A stretch of 64,000 bases of DNA. Origin: Clytia hemisphaerica (Eukaryota > Cnidaria > Hydrozoa > Leptothecata > Clytiidae). The stretch is taken from contig CACVBU010000064.1 in the NCBI GenBank assembly GCA_902728285.1, positions 1,527,640 to 1,591,639 of the forward strand. Direction: 5' to 3'. The notes under the pieces are model-generated. The model had not been told where the DNA came from, did not search any database, and saw only the letters and a program-made list of their open reading frames with translations. The translations under genes and the position numbers were made by a program. Every line of letters starts with the position of its first letter. Position 1 is the first letter of the stretch. Below, piece by piece: positions 12,201 to 21,747 of this stretch.

Positions 12201-15200
12201 GCTCATAAATTTAAATGCTTTTTGAATCGAATATTAACAAAATTTTAAAGATTTTATTAAAAAATTTGGTTGGGTGAATCAAAAGCATAATAATTCTTAA
12301 GCATATAATAAGCATATTCCATGTCTGGATGCTTTGAAGGCTTAAGCATACTTGAGCCTGACCAAGGGGCATACACTTGCTTATAAAAAAAAACATCTAT
12401 ATTAAAACTGTCTTCATCATGTTGAGTGACCGTAGTGCAGTGGTAGAGCATCCAGCTACGGTGCGCAAGGTTGTGGGTTCAACCCTCAGCAGGATCATAC
12501 CAAAGATTCCCAAGATGGTACTTTATGCCTCTCTGCTTGATGCTCAGCAATTAATAAGAGTAGGATCAAGGGTAAGTGGAGCAATACAGGGAGAAAAGAG
12601 TGGCGCCCTCCACTACCGGAATTAAGACAAGAGCTAGTACGTCGGAAACATGTGGAGGAGTGCAACGCTCGTCATAAGAGAATGAAATTACAATTATAAA
12701 TCTATTCATCTGATAAATTCGACATGGTCTAAAACCACCTATATGGCCAAAATCTATTTCAAACTGCAATGCAAAATATAATGCCCTATATAGCTATCGA
12801 CGACTGTGGTTGTAAACTTACTTTCATCATAATATGTTAATCACGAAGAGAAATTATTTACTTCATCAGTAGCGTGGTGGCTAGGTCGAGGCTGGGGAGG
12901 CAAAATTGTAAACTTTGCCTTTAGCGCCCCCCCCCCGCAATTGGCCAGTCCTCCTTTTTTCATCTACCTTTCTTTAATCCAGTTTTGCAATTTGACTTTG
13001 GTCTTCCTCAAATAAATCAAACAAAATGAACTAGGAAAGTTATAGATTTTTGAATTTATTGAATAGAAGTTTAGGAGTCTATATAATAAATGACAAGATT
13101 GAATAGGAATGATGTTTGTATTCGGTAGAGAAACTTTTGCTACTTTTCATCAGACTCTCTCTTTGGCTATCTCTATTTTACTGACTGTAGTTTTACGATG
13201 TGCAAATAATCTTTTTACTTTCAATGACACTTTCTGTGTCTCGGAAATCCCAGACACTCACTTTCAGAATAGTCTTAAATCAACAATTGTGAATCGCAAA
13301 AAAAACAAGCTGGATGCTGATTGGACCTACCTGATGAAAGTTACCAAATAAGAGAAAACATAGACATTATAAAAAAGATCCTGAAAAACGAGCGAACGAA
13401 CGAACGAGTAAACGAATGAAACATCGAGCGAAAGAATAGAATAAAAAATCATGAATGAAATGAAATGTGAGTAAGACTCGAGAAATTGAAGAAAATCCGT
13501 TTTTCCGGCACGACAATCGGCTGCTCCTACAATTTTTAGAAAATATTGGGAATTGCTATCGACAATATATTTTATTCCGTCACATTTTAGATATTGACAT
13601 TTTGTATCAGTGTGCAAAATTTCACAGAAAAATATAAAATACAGCTCGAGAAATACAAGAAATACCACTTTCCAGCGAAAATAGGCTGTTCCGGCGATTT
13701 TTAGAAAGTTCCGGCTTCAAAAATCAGTTTTATTGACAATTGAACCATGCTTGATGGTGGGCATTGCTATTAATAATGTTTTTGTGTGAAAAAACAACGA
13801 AATAAAAGGAAAAAGTCCGATGAAAATCTGCAAAAACGGTGATTTCCGGCTTATTTCCGGCATTTTCGGCCGGAACAGAATTTTTCTCGAAAATCGGACT
13901 CGGCCATGTTTTGAGCATTGCTAATACGTATCTTTGTGCAAAAAATCAGAAAAAACTAATGATGAAATCTCGAGAAAAAGCCAAAAAATCGGTTTTTCCG
14001 GCACATTTTCGGCATTTTCGGCCGGAAATGAATTTTTTTCGGAAATCGGGCTCCGTCACATTTTGGGCATTGCCATTTTGCATCTTTGTGCCAAAAATCA
14101 GCAAAAACTAATGAGCCAATCTCGAGAAAAGCTGGTAACGAACGAACGGACGGACGAACGAACGAACGAACGAACGGACAAAGGTTAATTCATAGGACCT
14201 CCAGGGTAGAGGACCTCCAGGGTAGGTCCAAAAAAAGTAAACATAAAATGTTACGGACTACTATAATAGAACATTAGTTTCCTATTGGGGAGAGTATCGA
14301 TTTGTTTTCCAAAATTTTTTCTTCCAAAAATTAAAGTTAAAAAATTCATATTGTATGAAGGTTAAACCTGCGAGCGAAGCGAGCTAAAAAATTTTTAAAG
14401 TTTTCAAATAACTTACATGAATACTCGAAATAAACGAAAGGGCGCTAAAACCGAAAGGGGCGCTAAAATCAAAGTAATCATAAAGTAAAAGGGCGCAAAA
14501 ATTTCTTTTTGGCGCCCCTATCGTTTTTGGCGCCCCCCAAAAAAACCTTCGCTGGGGGGGCAGCTGCCCCCCCTGCCCCCCCTGCCACCACGCTACTGTA
14601 CTTCATAGGTTAATTCCTGAAGGTCAAGGCTCCTTAGGACAAGGTTTACAACAAACAGTAGTGAGATTTCTTGGTTTTATACCAGCTAGTCCTTTCTTTG
14701 GAAGTCTTATCGATCGAAGTTGTGAATTATGGCATGTTGATGAATGTACAGGACAAACTACGAGCTGCTTGGAATACGACAACCACAAATTCAAGTAAGA
14801 GTTTTTATAAATATCTCGATGCGGGGAGAGAGTGCGGCATGGTAAATAACTTACTCTTGCCTCCCGAATAGACAGGGGTCCGAATAAGCAGGGGGGTAGG
14901 AAAATTTTCTAAATTCTAATAAGCGGGGGGGATGGAATGGGAGGAGGGAATGAAGACGGAATTTTTTTTAACTGATATCAATTTCAACAACAAAAAAGAA
15001 ACTTTAACAAATGAACACGTAAAATAAGAGCCAATACTAACAAAAAGGAAATTTTTAACAAGTTTAAGGTCTACCTACACTGTAATAAAATATTGAATTA
15101 TTCGAATTTAATTAGCGGGGGGATCTTAATAAGAGCAGGGGGCTGGATTCTTTTTTATCTTAACAATTAGCGGGGGGACGTCTATTCGGGAGACAAGAGT

Positions 15201-16602
15201 AAGCATTAAAAGAGGTACGGGGATGCCCAGTTGCAACACAACGTTGGTTCAAAATTCATCTAAACGTTATATAGACGTTTTGAAGATTATTTAAAACAAT
15301 ATTGTGTGTCAGATGGGAGGGTACCTATTCAACCCCCTCCATAATATTTCTTTAATTCGACGAAAAATCTTCATTCTTTGAAGATCAATAGAGAGAGAAT
15401 AAACTGAAGTACTTAGATATTTGACCGTATTCGTGGGTGACATTATAAAGCTCTCTCATCTTCATGAGTGTGTTCCTGAAAGGCTGGAAAAGCCCATCCA
15501 ACTGACACTACAAACACTCCTGTCTAACAGCCCCGGTGGAGCCTTTCTCCTCAGGGGTGGATAGAAATTCTATTGTTTCAAGGTTAAAAATCCAGTGGGG
15601 ATGGTTTTGGGGTGCAATTTTTAAACTTTGAATTTCTAATGGGAACGAAATCGAAATCGAAATCAATATCCACCAAGCGGGGGTGAGATTTCAGGGTATT
15701 TTCCCACCAGGGATGAAATTTCAGCCATTACCCAGTGGGGCTAGGGTCACAGCGGGTCTGTGACACAGGGGTGTCTACAATAAATGCTTATTTGTCTCAA
15801 ACGCAACTAAAAACATGACTGTGTCCATAGGCGTAGCGAGATACCCTGCAAAGTTTATGGATGAGAGCGGTTTTTACGACACTGTAATTATTGTCTTTGT
15901 TTTATCAAAAGATAATGAATATGTCATAAACGTCTGCACTGCCCACTGGAAAATTTCTCCAAATTTCGTCCTCAGTGGAAAAATACCTAACAATTTCAGC
16001 CCCACTTCGCAATTGACTTTGATTTCATCCCACTTTAAATTCAATGAAAAAATATTGTACTCCAAAGTCACACTAACTACAATTTTTGAGCAGGTAACAA
16101 TAGAATTTCTACTCCATTGGAATTTAGACAACAATTTTCATCCCCACTGAACACCCCCTGCTCACAGACCCACTGGGACCCCTTCGCACTGGAAAAATTA
16201 GCTAAGATATCGTCCCCAGTGGGAGATTATCTTCCAACCATAAGAATATGGGAATATCAATCCCCATTATGTTTTTTTTCTGTTGTTTTTATCCCCACTG
16301 GCTATAGAAATCCACTGGGTCTGTGAGAAGGGCGTGTCACTGATATAAAAACTGCCACCGGTGCTTTGAGACAGGGGTGTTTTCTCATAGTAAAAGGGAT
16401 CATTGAGTCTGTATCATTCGTACGATAAAACTATTATTACATAAATTCCTTTTTTTCATTCTACAGGTACTATCTAATGGCGTTGGCTTTTCTCACCAAA
16501 ATTATTTCCATATTTTTTATGATATTATCCATCAAATTTTACCGCTTACCAAAGAAGAATGGAACTGGTGAAGACAATCAAGAGAATGTGGAGTTGATGT
16601 GA
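6211..16602 (+). CDS. SLCO: Organic anion transporter (OATP/SLCO family), seven exons
   Basis: Sodium-independent plasma-membrane transporter of organic anions, 663 codons; OATPs usually have 12 membrane segments. Exons: 6211-6993, 8643-9036, 9318-9495, 10570-10720, 11463-11626, 14609-14794, 16467-16602. All introns have GT-AG ends and the phases agree (0,1,2,0,2,2). Exon 1 carries N-terminal family motifs (GLNNTMLTSIEKRYGFKS, then FLTISIPQYV). Exon 2 has WVGAWW at residues 274-279, an OATP hallmark. Exons 4 and 5 encode the large extracellular Kazal-like loop, from about C463, rich in cysteine (CNQNCQC, NCTCLP). Exon 6 has SPFFGSLIDRSC. The ATG at 6211 gives a normal hydrophilic N terminus. 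No second gene is evident in the introns, which are full of mobile elements. Substrate cannot be inferred. Confidence 0.97.
7106..7419. mobile_element. MITE of the ACACCCC family in OATP intron 1 (copy 5)
   Basis: The left end is TACACTTCCTTCTCGCAGACC and the right end is CCGGGTCTGTGAGAATTGGGTGT. The interior has repeated TCCCCAYTG words. Reading through the exon 1 donor into this element creates the apparent extension of the exon 1 frame to 7194, which is not real coding sequence. Confidence 0.72.
7960..8548. mobile_element. Inverted-repeat element with a piggyBac-like MITE nested inside
   Basis: AAGTTTTCGACCGTCGCCGCC at the left end is answered by GGTGGCTACATTTGAAAAGTT at the right. TTTTACCACCCTAAAAC near 8011 matches the complement near 8484. 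A related copy lies at 46611-46742. The centre is occupied by the separate element at 8093-8483. Confidence 0.7.
8093..8483. mobile_element. piggyBac-like MITE with TTAA ends
   Basis: The left border TTAA is followed by CCCTTTAACTGCCG; the right end CGGCAGTTAAAGGG is followed by TTTAA. TTAA targets with CCCTTT-type ends are characteristic of piggyBac-derived elements. Inside, words such as TTTGCC, CATATGCCGAC and CATCGGCA recur, echoing the terminal GGCA. No transposase frame. Confidence 0.8.
9525..9785. repeat. Element with repeated CGTGAT words in OATP intron 3
   Basis: GCGTGAT or CGTGATTT occurs about eight times between 9550 and 9770. The borders AGGCCTCCCCAAGCG and CGCTGGGGGGTCT are weakly inverted. 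It fits the plan of a short element carrying many copies of one word. Confidence 0.5.
10032..10072. mobile_element. Half copy of the AACGTT palindromic MITE
   Basis: CCCAGTTGCCACACAACGTT matches the left half of the family defined at 53737-53820. The right half is missing. Confidence 0.6.
10078..10280. repeat. CCCCYTGGAAA word cluster
   Basis: CCTGGAAA, CCCCCTAGAAA, CCCCCTTGGAAA, CCCCTTGGAAAA and CCCCCTGGAAAA occur at irregular spacing within 200 bases. No clear terminal repeat or reading frame. Confidence 0.5.
10787..11000. mobile_element. MITE of the ACACCCC family in OATP intron 4 (copy 6)
   Basis: The left end is ACCCCTGTCTCACAGCCCCGG and the right end is AGTGGGTCTGTAACACAAAGGTGT. Internal AGTGGGG words are dense. 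It lies about 65 bases past the exon 4 donor. Confidence 0.75.
11171..11424. mobile_element. MITE of the TACACG family, word ATTCTTA (left end lost)
   Basis: ATTCTTA-type words recur (near 11174, 11184, 11313, 11345, 11356, 11388, 11402). The right end, GATATTCTTATAAAAAAAGCGTGTA, matches the family end. No matching left end is seen, so the copy is probably truncated. It ends about 38 bases before OATP exon 5. Confidence 0.6.
12011..12395. mobile_element. MITE of the TACACG family, word AAGCATA
   Basis: The left end ACATGTTTTTTTTTATAAGC is answered by GCTTATAAAAAAAAACAT on the right. AAGCATA occurs at least seven times inside, near 12027, 12042, 12074, 12085, 12296, 12307 and 12341, mostly in one orientation. 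Related elements in this window have the same poly-T end but a different word. Confidence 0.8.
12425..12640 (+). mobile_element. tRNA-derived SINE in OATP intron 5
   Basis: The head carries an A box (TAGTGCAGTGG) and a B box (GGTTCAACCCT), so an RNA polymerase III promoter is present in outline. The body, from CATACCAAAGATTCCC to GGCGCCC, matches 5990-6090 and the reverse of 1850-1940. The (ACTT) tail is lost. The head does not close a proper acceptor stem, so it is not a tRNA gene. Confidence 0.83.
12867..14598. mobile_element. 1.73-kb hAT-like non-autonomous element with 8-bp target duplication
   Basis: The ends CAGTAGCGTGGTGGC and GCCACCACGCTACTG are exact inverses. TACTTCAT occurs directly on both sides (12859-12866 and 14599-14606), an 8-bp duplication typical of hAT elements. 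The interior holds degenerate tandem repeats (13393-14165) and long C or G runs next to both ends. No transposase frame. The right duplication runs straight into AG at 14607-14608, the acceptor of OATP exon 6. Confidence 0.92.
13393..14165. repeat. Degenerate ~150-180 bp tandem repeats bordered by (CGAA)n
   Basis: About four units each carry CTCGAGAAA-like, TTTCCGGC, GGGCATTGC and TTTGTGCAAAAAATCAG-like segments; unit starts are near 13478, 13643, 13826, 13970 and 14120. CGAACGAACGAACG runs border the array at both ends. The open frames across this array (such as 13839-14111 and 13934-14188) are repeat translations, not genes. Confidence 0.75.
14850..15203. mobile_element. Inverted-repeat element with AATAAGCGGGGGG words in OATP intron 6
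   Basis: CTTACTCTTGCCTCCCGAAT at the left is answered by ATTCGGGAGACAAGAGTAAG at the right, about 24 paired bases with one mismatch. AATAAGCGGGGGG-type words occur near 14888, 14918, 15110, 15129 and 15165. The element at 44603-44846 carries the complement of the same word (CCCCCGCTTATTA) but has different ends. Confidence 0.85.
15226..15285. mobile_element. Half copy of the AACGTT palindromic MITE
   Basis: CCCAGTTGCAACACAACGTT followed by ATCTAAACGTTATATAGACG matches the left two thirds of the family. The right terminal repeat is missing. Confidence 0.6.
15514..15774. mobile_element. MITE of the ACACCCC family (copy 7)
   Basis: The left end is ACACTCCTGTCTAACAGCCCC and the right end is GGGTCTGTGACACAGGGGTGT. 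CTACAA lies on both sides, a perfect 6-bp target duplication. Internal CAGTGGGG words are present. Confidence 0.82.
15825..15933. mobile_element. Partial copy of the CATAGGCGTAGCGAG MITE
   Basis: CATAGGCGTAGCGAGATACC and the following TTTATGGATGAGAGCGG and TTATCAAAAGATAATGAAT match, partly on the opposite strand, the interior of the element at 4644-4798. The second terminal repeat is missing. It is joined directly to ACACCCC-family sequence. Confidence 0.65.
15934..16382. mobile_element. Cluster of ACACCCC-family copies just before OATP exon 7
   Basis: 15934-16150 is a fragment rich in CCCACTGG words. 16151-16338 is a copy with ends ACACCCCCTGCTCACAGACC and GGGTCTGTGAGAAGGGCGTGT. 16352-16382 is another right end (CACCGGTGCTTTGAGACAGG). 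Together they suggest repeated insertion of one family into itself. Confidence 0.68.
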
Positions 16603-16655
16603 CGATATATTACTTTTTTATGTTATTGATTTGGGCTTCTGCAGAAAATATTTGG

Positions 16656-16911
16656 ACATGGGGGTTGAGGATATTTATAACAATTTTTTGAAATTTACAC
16701 CCCGGAGATTGTGAATTTTGACCCCCGAACAGCATGTTTGACCCCCCGGACAAGCGTCAGTTGACGGCCTAGACATTCAAAATAACCCTCAAACCGACCG
16801 AGCAAAATGATTCCCAAACAGAGCAAATTTACCCCCCCCCCCGGACAGGGAAAATTTTGAAGATTTTTCACTACCCCCCCCCCCGGACACTATATCCTCC
16901 ACCCCCCATGT
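16656..16911. mobile_element. Inverted-repeat element with CCCCGGACA words, after the OATP stop
   Basis: ACATGGGGGTTGAGGATAT at the left is answered by ATATCCTCCACCCCCCATGT at the right. CCCCGGACA-type words recur near 16700, 16747, 16841 and 16881. A related copy lies at 51150-51386. It begins 54 bases past the OATP stop and so probably lies in or next to the 3' untranslated region. AATAAA signals follow it at 17013 and 17072. Confidence 0.82.
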
Positions 16912-17644
16912 ATTGACATTTTCTGGAAAACCCCATTGAATATTGCTAAAAAGAAAAAGCGATAATGAAGAAAAGAACTTTTTCCCGTCTTCGATCGTAT
17001 ATGTGCAGCAGGAATAAAAATGATGCTATATTATATCTATCTTAGAGAAGTTTTTTGCGCGTGAGAAATTTAATAAAATGGCTCTTACTCAATGTCAACT
17101 TATCGACCGCCGGAGGCGGTTTTTGTCATAGTGGTACGCTAATCTCGTTTTGCCATGGCTTATCACTTTGTCTACCATTTACTTTCGGTTTTTTTTAACT
17201 AGATTACCCAGGTGTTTCTCTTTTTTTCCCCTGAATGTCTTTTATTTGGAATTGAATAATCGAGACATGAAAAATGACTATATTGTAATCTGTTCTCAAT
17301 GAATAATCTAAAATGTACTGGAGATGACATTTAAGCGTTAATAATGTGCGTGTGCTCTTTCGCGAGCGTGATGCGTGATGGAAGGCGGTCGTTTCAGTGT
17401 GGTTTAGATCTACACTGTGACCTAGTTATTTTTATTCCATAGTTTTACTAAATTTGAGAAAAAGACGTAAGATGTGTCATAATTCTTGTTTTCTGAGAAA
17501 AACACCTTTAGGGGATTTTGTTGAAAATAAAAGAAGGGAAAAATTAACCTTTTTTGCCTCTAATGTTAGAATTTTCATTTTTGGTTCTAAGCTGATAGTA
17601 TAATTCTTAGAAAAGATGTGTACTAATTAGCTTAGTTGCAAACA

Positions 17645-18013
17645 TACACGTTTTTTTTTTTATTAGAACACCTAAAATTTGGCTGAGCCTGGATGTGCTA
17701 ATTTTTTTAGCAATTTTCAGCCTAGAATGTTCTTAAATGCGTTCTTAATTTTTCAGACTACTCTAAATCGACAATATAATACAAAATAAAGAGCACTTAA
17801 ATTTGGCAAAATTTGGACAATATTTGACTCTCGACTTTTGAAGATCCACCCCTAAATTCGGTTAAAACTGCTTAAAAAGAGGAAAAAATTGTAGTTTCTT
17901 GTCATTTTTTCCAAACTGAGGCTGGGCATGTTCTTAAGATGTTCTTAATTTTTCGACGAATTTCAGCCTATATGTTCTTATAAACTAGGTTCTAATAAAA
18001 AAAAAAACGTGTA
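17645..18013. mobile_element. MITE of the TACACG family, word AAGAACA/TGTTCTT
   Basis: The left end TACACGTTTTTTTTTTATTA is answered by TAATAAAAAAAAAAAACGTG and TA on the right. TGTTCTTA-type words occur near 17728, 17739, 17930, 17941 and 17968, mostly on one strand. TA lies at each border. No coding capacity. Confidence 0.85.
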
Positions 18014-18541
18014 CTTGGTAAAAGCATGCTAGCCTTTGCCGAAGACTTTTCGCATTCCCAAGACAATAAAAATCTTTTGTTATCAAAGGCAAAAATATTA
18101 ACATCTACATTATTCCCAAGAATTAAGAATCAAAAATTACAAAATTTTTCTCATTGTTTGGAATGCGTTTTTTTTTATCAAAAATAATCAGAAACGACAA
18201 ATTCTCGTTTTGATTGCGAGAGAAAATACTAGAATCTGATTGGATGCAATAACACGAGCCGCAACGAGAGTTGTTTACAATTAGGCGTTTGTATAAGTGT
18301 AGTAAAAAATCGTTGAACGGAGGTTAGACATCACTGACACTCTAGCTGCTTTCAAAGGGGACTGTTGCTCTTCTTAACCGAATAAGAAAGGAATTGTTGC
18401 ATCTTCCTAAAATTAGTAGCAAAAATGAGAAAAAAATTATTAATTACTATAGTGACTAACTTCCCCTGACTTCCTCTCACCAATAATTTTATATGTATTT
18501 TTTCGCTTGTTTATTGTAGTCAAAATAAAGCAAAAATAGAA

Positions 18542-19810
18542 ATGGAAACCTCAAAGAAATATTTTTTGCCACAGATGGAGACAAGTTATGCAAAGTTTAA
18601 CGAATCAATGTCAAGAGAACTAAAATGTGCTTTTGATTCCACTGGACAGTTCTATTCTTGTAGAAGTGAAACAACTCGGGATTTTTTTGAGCCTGTAAAA
18701 TATTGTGTCTTTGCATATCACCATAATGGAGACACAGATCTTCAATTTTCTAAAATCCAAATGATCAAAGAGATGGCGTCTGAAGAGTTTTCTGAGGTTT
18801 ACGATCCTCACACAACAAGATGGTTCCTGATTACTACCAATTACAGCCCACTCGCTGAAGTGGGGATGATCAATATGTTATATAGTGGTTGCTTAAGAAA
18901 TCATTTCTGGAATTCATGTTCAATTGATATGACTGGCGAAGAAAATAACATTTTTACCTTGAGAAATGATATTTTAGTAAAGAATATTGACACAAAGAGG
19001 ATAGGGAATAAAAACTTCCTGGCTGTTTTAGATTCCGATGATGTTATTGAGTTATTTTCGTATGATGAAATTGAAGTTTCTACTTTCAAGAGAATTAGAA
19101 TCGGTGAGCATGCTGCGTCTCATCTTCCAGCTTTTAAAATGCAATCTTTTTTTTTTGACTTGAAGTCTGAGGTTGCTTATTTCCTTTACCGGTTAAATGA
19201 AGAAAACACTCATGCTTTAAATATTTACCCATTTTCTGGTGAAGAATGGTCAATTTGTCACTTATGGGAACATGATGCTGACCAGAGATGTGAATATGAT
19301 GTACACCATATCAAAGATTCTCTATACTTAACCGTTGAAGTGAAATCCAAGAAAGTCACTATCTTTAAAGTTGTGAAAAATGAAAAAATTCTTCTCAATG
19401 AATTCATTCTTAACACCCCTGGTAGTTCTTATATCGACTATAAAACGATGCAATTATTTGATAAATTCTATTTACATGTTGAATCTACCAGAAGAAGGGT
19501 ATCACAATTTATTGATCTTTTGAGTGGAAAAAAGATCCTAGAATGTTGGTATGATTATTATGTCCAGTTTGTTGGGATCAATTGGAATATGTCGGAAATG
19601 GCTTTGATGCCAACTGAAGAATCTAAATGGATATACGGTGAAGATGATGAAGAAGATGAAGAAGAAGTTGTATTCAAAAGTATTGGTTACCATGACATCA
19701 GTTTGAAGCATTTTTCACGTTTGGCTTGCTTAAAGTCGTTTGGTGGAAGTTATTTGAATCAACACCTTCCTATTGCTTTAACGAAATATCTTGGCCTTTT
19801 TAACGATTAA
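18542..19810 (+). CDS. Single-exon protein with a C-terminal SOCS-box-like motif
   Basis: A 422-codon frame with no intron in the coding part. The context AGAAATGG is good for the ATG, and TTTATTGTAG at 18511-18520 could be an acceptor for an upstream 5' exon. The last 36 residues, starting SLKHFSRLACLKSFG at 387, fit a SOCS box: a BC-box-like SLxxFxRxACL (elongin B/C contact in known proteins) and then LPIALTKYL, close to the Cul5-box LPLPxxLxxYL. An acidic stretch (EDDEEDEEE) lies at about 367-375. Residues 1-360 match no family I recognise; alternating hydrophobic patches and repeated aromatic residues (SLYLTVEVKSKKVTIFKVV) suggest beta-rich, perhaps propeller-like structure. If correct, it is a substrate-binding subunit of an elongin-cullin ubiquitin ligase. 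The SOCS call is by eye. Confidence 0.8.
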   Translation: METSKKYFLPQMETSYAKFNESMSRELKCAFDSTGQFYSCRSETTRDFFEPVKYCVFAYHHNGDTDLQFSKIQMIKEMASEEFSEVYDPHTTRWFLITTNYSPLAEVGMINMLYSGCLRNHFWNSCSIDMTGEENNIFTLRNDILVKNIDTKRIGNKNFLAVLDSDDVIELFSYDEIEVSTFKRIRIGEHAASHLPAFKMQSFFFDLKSEVAYFLYRLNEENTHALNIYPFSGEEWSICHLWEHDADQRCEYDVHHIKDSLYLTVEVKSKKVTIFKVVKNEKILLNEFILNTPGSSYIDYKTMQLFDKFYLHVESTRRRVSQFIDLLSGKKILECWYDYYVQFVGINWNMSEMALMPTEESKWIYGEDDEEDEEEVVFKSIGYHDISLKHFSRLACLKSFGGSYLNQHLPIALTKYLGLFND

Positions 19811-20134
19811 CGATACACTCTTTTTTGTATAGGAGCCAGTAGATTTTTGATGAGGTTCGTCTTTTTTTTTGGTACCTTGAGTCTGAAATTGTTCTTAATC
19901 TGTTTTTATTTATAGGGTGAAATTGATGAGTTTTAGGCTTTATACCGAAATTTTTACAACTTTGACCCCCTAAATTGTTTTAAATCGAGTAATTCCCGTA
20001 TTTCTAGGCTCTGCGTTGTTCACCCATTACTACTTACTTATTTTAAGATTACTTAAAATGATTTGTTTTGCCCGTCATGATGTTTCAGATTTAGTACTGC
20101 CCCTCCTGATTCAATACACACTCATTTTATAAGG

Positions 20135-20521
20135 GGCCGTCCAAATAGTACGTACGCACAAAGGAGTGGGAGGTCTTCTCAAAAGCGTATGCTTGCGTAC
20201 AGAGGGAGGGGAGGGGTCGAAGGAAAATGTACGTACGCAGAGAAAACTTTTTTCATAGCCCTTTTTTGTTTGTTTTTTTTGTCGACTTTTACGCTTCTTA
20301 TACGCATCAAAGAAAAAAAATGTTTCTTAATAAACATTGAGTTTCATGTATAAAATAAACGTCCGAACCAAACGATTTGAACTCAAAATTTTGGATGGGG
20401 GCGAATGAAAAAGTACGTACTTACCAGGGGGTATAGCCATTTGCGTACGCTTGCGTACAGGGGGGAGGGGGTACTCGATTTTTGCCATTTTAGTGCGTAC
20501 GTAATATGTGGACAGCCCCTA
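20135..20521. mobile_element. hAT-type MITE with GTACGTACGC words
   Basis: The left end AAGGGGCCGTCCAAATAGTA and right end TAATATGTGGACAGCCCCTAA are inverted, and the terminal GGGGC(C/T)GTCC is a common hAT-type end. GTACGTACGC or its relatives occur next to both ends and several times inside (near 20150, 20229, 20412, 20450, 20494). No clear target duplication was found. AATAAA at 20354 is the nearest signal downstream of the SOCS-box gene. Confidence 0.82.
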
Positions 20522-21747
20522 ACCGAATCCCGGAAGTCTAGCAAGCTAGACAACTAATTCAAACATAGTAGAAATAAATCAAAAAGTAATGGAAGAAACA
20601 ATTTTAGACAAACTAAATCCCGTAACAATATTATTAACGTAATCGTATTATCATATAACGCCTATACTACTGTAATATACGCATAATAAACGACTCCGGT
20701 CTAAAAAACCAGTTAATTTCTGGCTCAGGCTGGGCTGTTCTCAATTCTTTTGAAATTTTAAGGCTTAAAGGTTTGATGTTCTTAATATGCTTAGTTTCTT
20801 CACTTCAAAACTGAAAATGTGTTTAAATATGTAAGAATTTGTTCTTTTGTAGTATTTTCTTTTTAAAATTAGGTTTTGACCAATTTTCAGTCTCATTATT
20901 GAAAATTATGAAATAAAAATTATTTATCTTTTTTAAATTTATACAAACACTTATATATTTATATTTATATTCCTTAGAGTTATTTCAGCAGGAGCCGCGG
21001 CCCGACCACATTTTTTCTAAGTAAAAAGAATATTTACTAATCAAGCCTAATTTTGTTTAACAACGTTAAAACAAACCTGTTTTAGGCAATCTAGAGGGGT
21101 TAAAATTAAAAAATTTTCGCCTGTCGGAGCCAACCATGGTGTCGCCTCCTTCGTCAAGTATATCATGGCCAAGTGGAGCCGCGGTCCCTGTTCAGGCTAA
21201 TTCAGAGATTTCATTTGATTTATTTTGTAATCAATACACCATTATTATGTTTTCCATCCAATACCCTGTTTGTACGTAAACCAACAAAAAAAAATTTGAT
21301 GTAGATTCTTTTTCCTTGTACTGGATATGTTTCATGCGAGAATCTTAAACCCTACTATCTTTTTAGAGTTTAAATACTCAACTTAGCCTTATTTCTTACT
21401 TTATTGCCGAAAAAACTAACTTCATGATGAAGCTTTTCTTGGCCAAAAAGAAGTGCCCAATAAGATAATCTGGTAAAGCCTAAAAAGTCCAAACCCAACA
21501 AAAACAGGGTTTATAAAAACTAAAAGATTGAATAACGAAATAATTGCTTAATTGCCCAGTGGGCACTCAAGGTGAACGACGGACTGTGTACGTGTGGCTC
21601 TTAAGGGGCATTTTCCCAAGCTTTCCAAAGTGCACTCTAAGAGTGTGAAGATTGTAAAATCAGGGACAAAACTTTTCAAAAAAGGGTAGATTTTTCGCCC
21701 AAATTTACTCAAATTTGGCTAAATTTTAAATTAAATCCACGGAAATC
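20522..21747. other. Unassigned repeats, no gene seen
   Basis: GGAGCCGCGG occurs near 20990 and 21175. Sequence at 20700-20900 has TGTTCTTAAT-like words that may be a decayed member of the TACACG family. No coding frame of note. Confidence 0.4.

Noticed and set aside
13839..14188. Overlapping frames rich in FSAFSAG and ERTDERTNERTD
   Set aside because: Translations of tandem repeats and (CGAA)n runs inside the hAT-like element.
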